In this document: piece after piece, positions 63,106 through 64,000 of the stretch
Position numbering within the stretch: position 1 is the stretch's first letter
Layout of the letters: every line of letters starts with the position of its first letter
Assembly (NCBI GenBank): GCA_025642065.1
Contig: JAODUP010000150.1
Span: 630,001-694,000, forward strand
Source: Paralvinella palmiformis
Taxonomy: Eukaryota > Annelida > Polychaeta > Terebellida > Alvinellidae
Reading direction: 5' to 3'
Length of the DNA stretch: 64,000 nt
The notes under the pieces: model-generated
What the model was told of the DNA's origin: nothing
Seen by the model: only the letters and a program-made list of their open reading frames with translations
Databases searched by the model: none
Made by a program: the position numbers and the translations under genes

Positions 63106-64000
63106 CATTAAATAAGAAATATCTTACATAGAAAATAAGTCTTGATCGAATTTTTTTAACAGGCTGTGCCATCACTACTCCGTAGATCTGGTATCAAGGT
63201 ATCAAGGTAATCAGCGATTAATTTCACGATTACACAAGGTTATTTACCATTTTATATCATGCCAGAGATATGGTTTAGTATGTAAGACAAAATGTAGCAA
63301 TAGAACTTATACACATGATGATTTGTCAGTTTATTTGTTCTATGAACATGAAAGGAAAATGTGTTGAAATACTGCTTCAGATGTTGCCGCTAGGATAAGT
63401 CATATAAACAGACGTTTCAGATTTCACATAGTTAGGCCCAAGTTAGTCACACAGCCAGCAATCGTGTTTGGCTTCTTTGTAACGCCGTCGTTTTAACTCC
63501 AGCTGCAAAATATCCTGATTGACCAGCAGTCGGATGACAAGCAGCCAAATAAATTAATACATGCGATAGTAAATATAAACAAGGCTACATCTTGGCCCCC
63601 GGTCAACATACGGAATGACAACGTGGGTATTAGACGGAGATCAAAGGTCGAAGTACGGAGTTGGGAGATGGCCGAGTTATAGAAGAAAAATATCATTTAA
63701 AGCATAGAAATAATTTAAGACTGTGAAAAAGTGGTCCATTTACAGAGGTGGTCAAGTTACAGAGGGGGTCGTAGTTGGTGATTTGACTCTATTCTAATTA
63801 TCCTATTTATTGTATAGACCTTACCTGGCTATAGTCACGCCACCCATGATGCATTTCGCTACTAAATATATATTCAAACAATTCCATCGATATTGTTTGT
63901 ACTAATCTCAGTTTGTACTAATCTCAGTTATCTCTATAAATACCTGTGCATTCATGGCAAAAGCATTACTTGCTTCTTTGCTTTATCACCAATATTGATC
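63106..64000. other. no recognisable gene
   Basis: Unique-looking sequence; a 67-codon minus frame (63493-63696) has no known family. Confidence 0.45.

Overview
This is a eukaryotic, AT-rich genomic window, most likely from a marine mollusc and probably a gastropod. The evidence is two intron-split animal genes, tRNA-derived SINEs (one group ends in a GAGTGAGTGAGTG block that I associate with mollusc genomes), remnants of CR1/L2-like LINEs, BEL/Pao, Ty3/gypsy, pogo-like and hAT-like elements, and a very high microsatellite density. The species is an inference. Most long open frames here are microsatellite read-through or shadows, not genes.

Two protein-coding genes can be assembled from exons with consensus splice sites and matching phases. 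On the minus strand (22791..29885, five exons, 432 aa) lies a synaptotagmin with an N-terminal membrane anchor and two degenerate C2 domains, closest in my reading to synaptotagmin-13. On the plus strand (42254..50221, six exons, 345 aa) lies OSTM1, the glycosylated lysosomal partner of the ClC-7 chloride/proton exchanger. They are arranged head-to-head about 12.4 kb apart, with no sign that they work together beyond both being membrane-trafficking or lysosome genes.

Layout: 1-22.7 kb holds no recognisable gene, but has a degenerate 11-bp minisatellite, many (AT)n, (CA)n and (TTA)n arrays, four clear tRNA-SINEs and a promoter-like NRF-1 patch near 19.4 kb. 22.8-29.9 kb is the synaptotagmin gene, with a 17-bp-scale minisatellite and a CA-anchored repeat in intron 1. 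30-42 kb is intergenic, with a decayed LINE at 34.4-36.5 kb and an unclassified 'GGGGTTTTGTC' element at 39.4-40.5 kb. 42.2-50.2 kb is OSTM1; its introns carry two hAT-like remnants, a palindromic repeat pair, a pogo-like transposon interrupted by a SINE, and a 42-bp minisatellite. 51.26-51.55 kb is an intact-looking MITE with TTAA target duplications. 55.6-63.1 kb is a retrotransposon graveyard: BEL/Pao pol, reversed Ty3/gypsy pol, a second pogo-like copy split by a 5'-truncated LINE whose 3' UTR is 17 copies of a 49-bp repeat, then the tail of a second LINE type.

No undescribed multi-gene system was found. The most informative structures are the nested transposon layers (pogo hit by a SINE at one site and by a LINE at the other), the exactly periodic 49-bp array inside a LINE 3' end, and unclassified dispersed repeats whose copies are each joined to a microsatellite.
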